Shown: positions 63,742 through 64,000 of the stretch, in pieces
Layout of the letters: every line of letters starts with the position of its first letter
Numbering within the stretch: position 1 is the stretch's first letter
Assembly: GCF_030644225.1 (NCBI RefSeq)
Contig: NZ_CP128650.1
Location: forward strand, 1,788,001 to 1,852,000
Reading direction: 5' to 3'
DNA from: Selenomonas dianae
GTDB lineage: Bacteria > Bacillota > Negativicutes > Selenomonadales > Selenomonadaceae
Length of the DNA stretch: 64,000 nt
The notes under the pieces: model-generated
Databases searched by the model: none
Seen by the model: only the letters and a program-made list of their open reading frames with translations
Told to the model about the DNA's origin: nothing
Program-made: the position numbers and the translations under genes

Positions 63742-64000
63742 TCAGCCTTCAAAGAACTCGATGGTCTCGCCCGGCGCGAGTTTCACGATGGCCTTCTTGT
63801 AGTCCGGGCGCTTGCCCTGCGTGCGACCCATGCGCTTCTTCTTGCCGATGACGTTGACCGTGTTGACCTTTGCGACCTTTACCTTGAAGATCTCCGAGAC
63901 CGCCTTTGCAATCTCGATCTTGTTTGCAGCCTTTGCAACGACGAAGACGTATTTGCCCTCGGCCATGAGCTGCGTCGTCCGCTCCGTGATGAGCGGGCGT
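63742..64000 (-). CDS. rplW: 50S ribosomal protein L23 (partial, cut by window edge)
   Basis: About 86 C-terminal residues are in the window. The frame stays open through 64000 and reads [20 protein letters not shown] at the edge, the usual L23 beginning, so only the first few residues are missing; the in-frame ATG at 63966 is internal. The C-terminus is [13 protein letters not shown]. It lies 20 bases upstream of rplB. Confidence 0.96.
   Translation of the reverse strand, partial: RPLITERTTQLMAEGKYVFVVAKAANKIEIAKAVSEIFKVKVAKVNTVNVIGKKKRMGRTQGKRPDYKKAIVKLAPGETIEFFEG

Overview
The window looks like chromosomal DNA from a motile, GC-rich Negativicutes bacterium, most likely Selenomonas or a close relative. 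This rests on Firmicutes-type markers (CodY, RemA/DUF370, an RqcH-type NFACT protein, zinc-ribbon S14 and L28) found together with flagellar genes (motA, a very long flgE and a TIGR02530-type flagellar operon protein), frequent GTG and TTG starts, and S-box and RFN riboswitches. The genus is an inference from gene content; no database was searched.

Layout. 1-6026: motA (cut by the left edge), a LysR regulator, a DcuB-type dicarboxylate transporter, flgE and a small flagellar protein. 6116-13043: rsmJ-like methyltransferase, mutL, mutS, miaB, and a tRNA-Gly/tRNA-Cys pair with a consensus promoter. 13119-21597: a type I restriction-modification island (hsdM-hsdS-hsdR on the minus strand) with a silent, inverted hsdS target-recognition cassette and a tyrosine recombinase on the other side of hsdM. 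This is a probable specificity-switching locus. 21702-26874: brnQ, dedA, a tRNA-Glu/Asp/Phe operon, codY, rpmB, beta-carbonic anhydrase and a RelB/YoeB-type toxin-antitoxin pair.

26969-36984: an FMN-riboswitch-led operon (ribD, ribE, ribBA, a DJ-1/PfpI protein, ribH, a phosphoesterase, hslO and a YgjP-like metallopeptidase), preceded by a compact htpG-terC-dhaM group. 37091-42660: two glycosyltransferases (one frameshifted at a poly-C tract), a SIMPL-domain protein overlapping an acyltransferase, and metK under an S-box riboswitch. 43114-47226: dapF-yicC-remA-gmk-rpoZ-coaBC. 47534-51088: rqcH, an Rpn-type nuclease and a secreted protein of unknown function. 51232-64000: the S10-spc-alpha ribosomal protein cluster from rplW (cut by the right edge) to rplQ, including secY, adk, infA, rpmJ and rpoA.

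The most unusual feature is a family of about 165-176 bp imperfect palindromes present in four full copies (31533, 33520, 42934 and 47340) plus one deleted copy (44591). They sit only between genes. Several stem positions change together in both arms from copy to copy, and each copy is enclosed by its own locus-specific inverted repeat. Other points of interest are a homopolymeric G tract inside a promoter spacer, a poly-C frameshift in a glycosyltransferase, and an abnormally long, structured spacer between rplB and rpsS.
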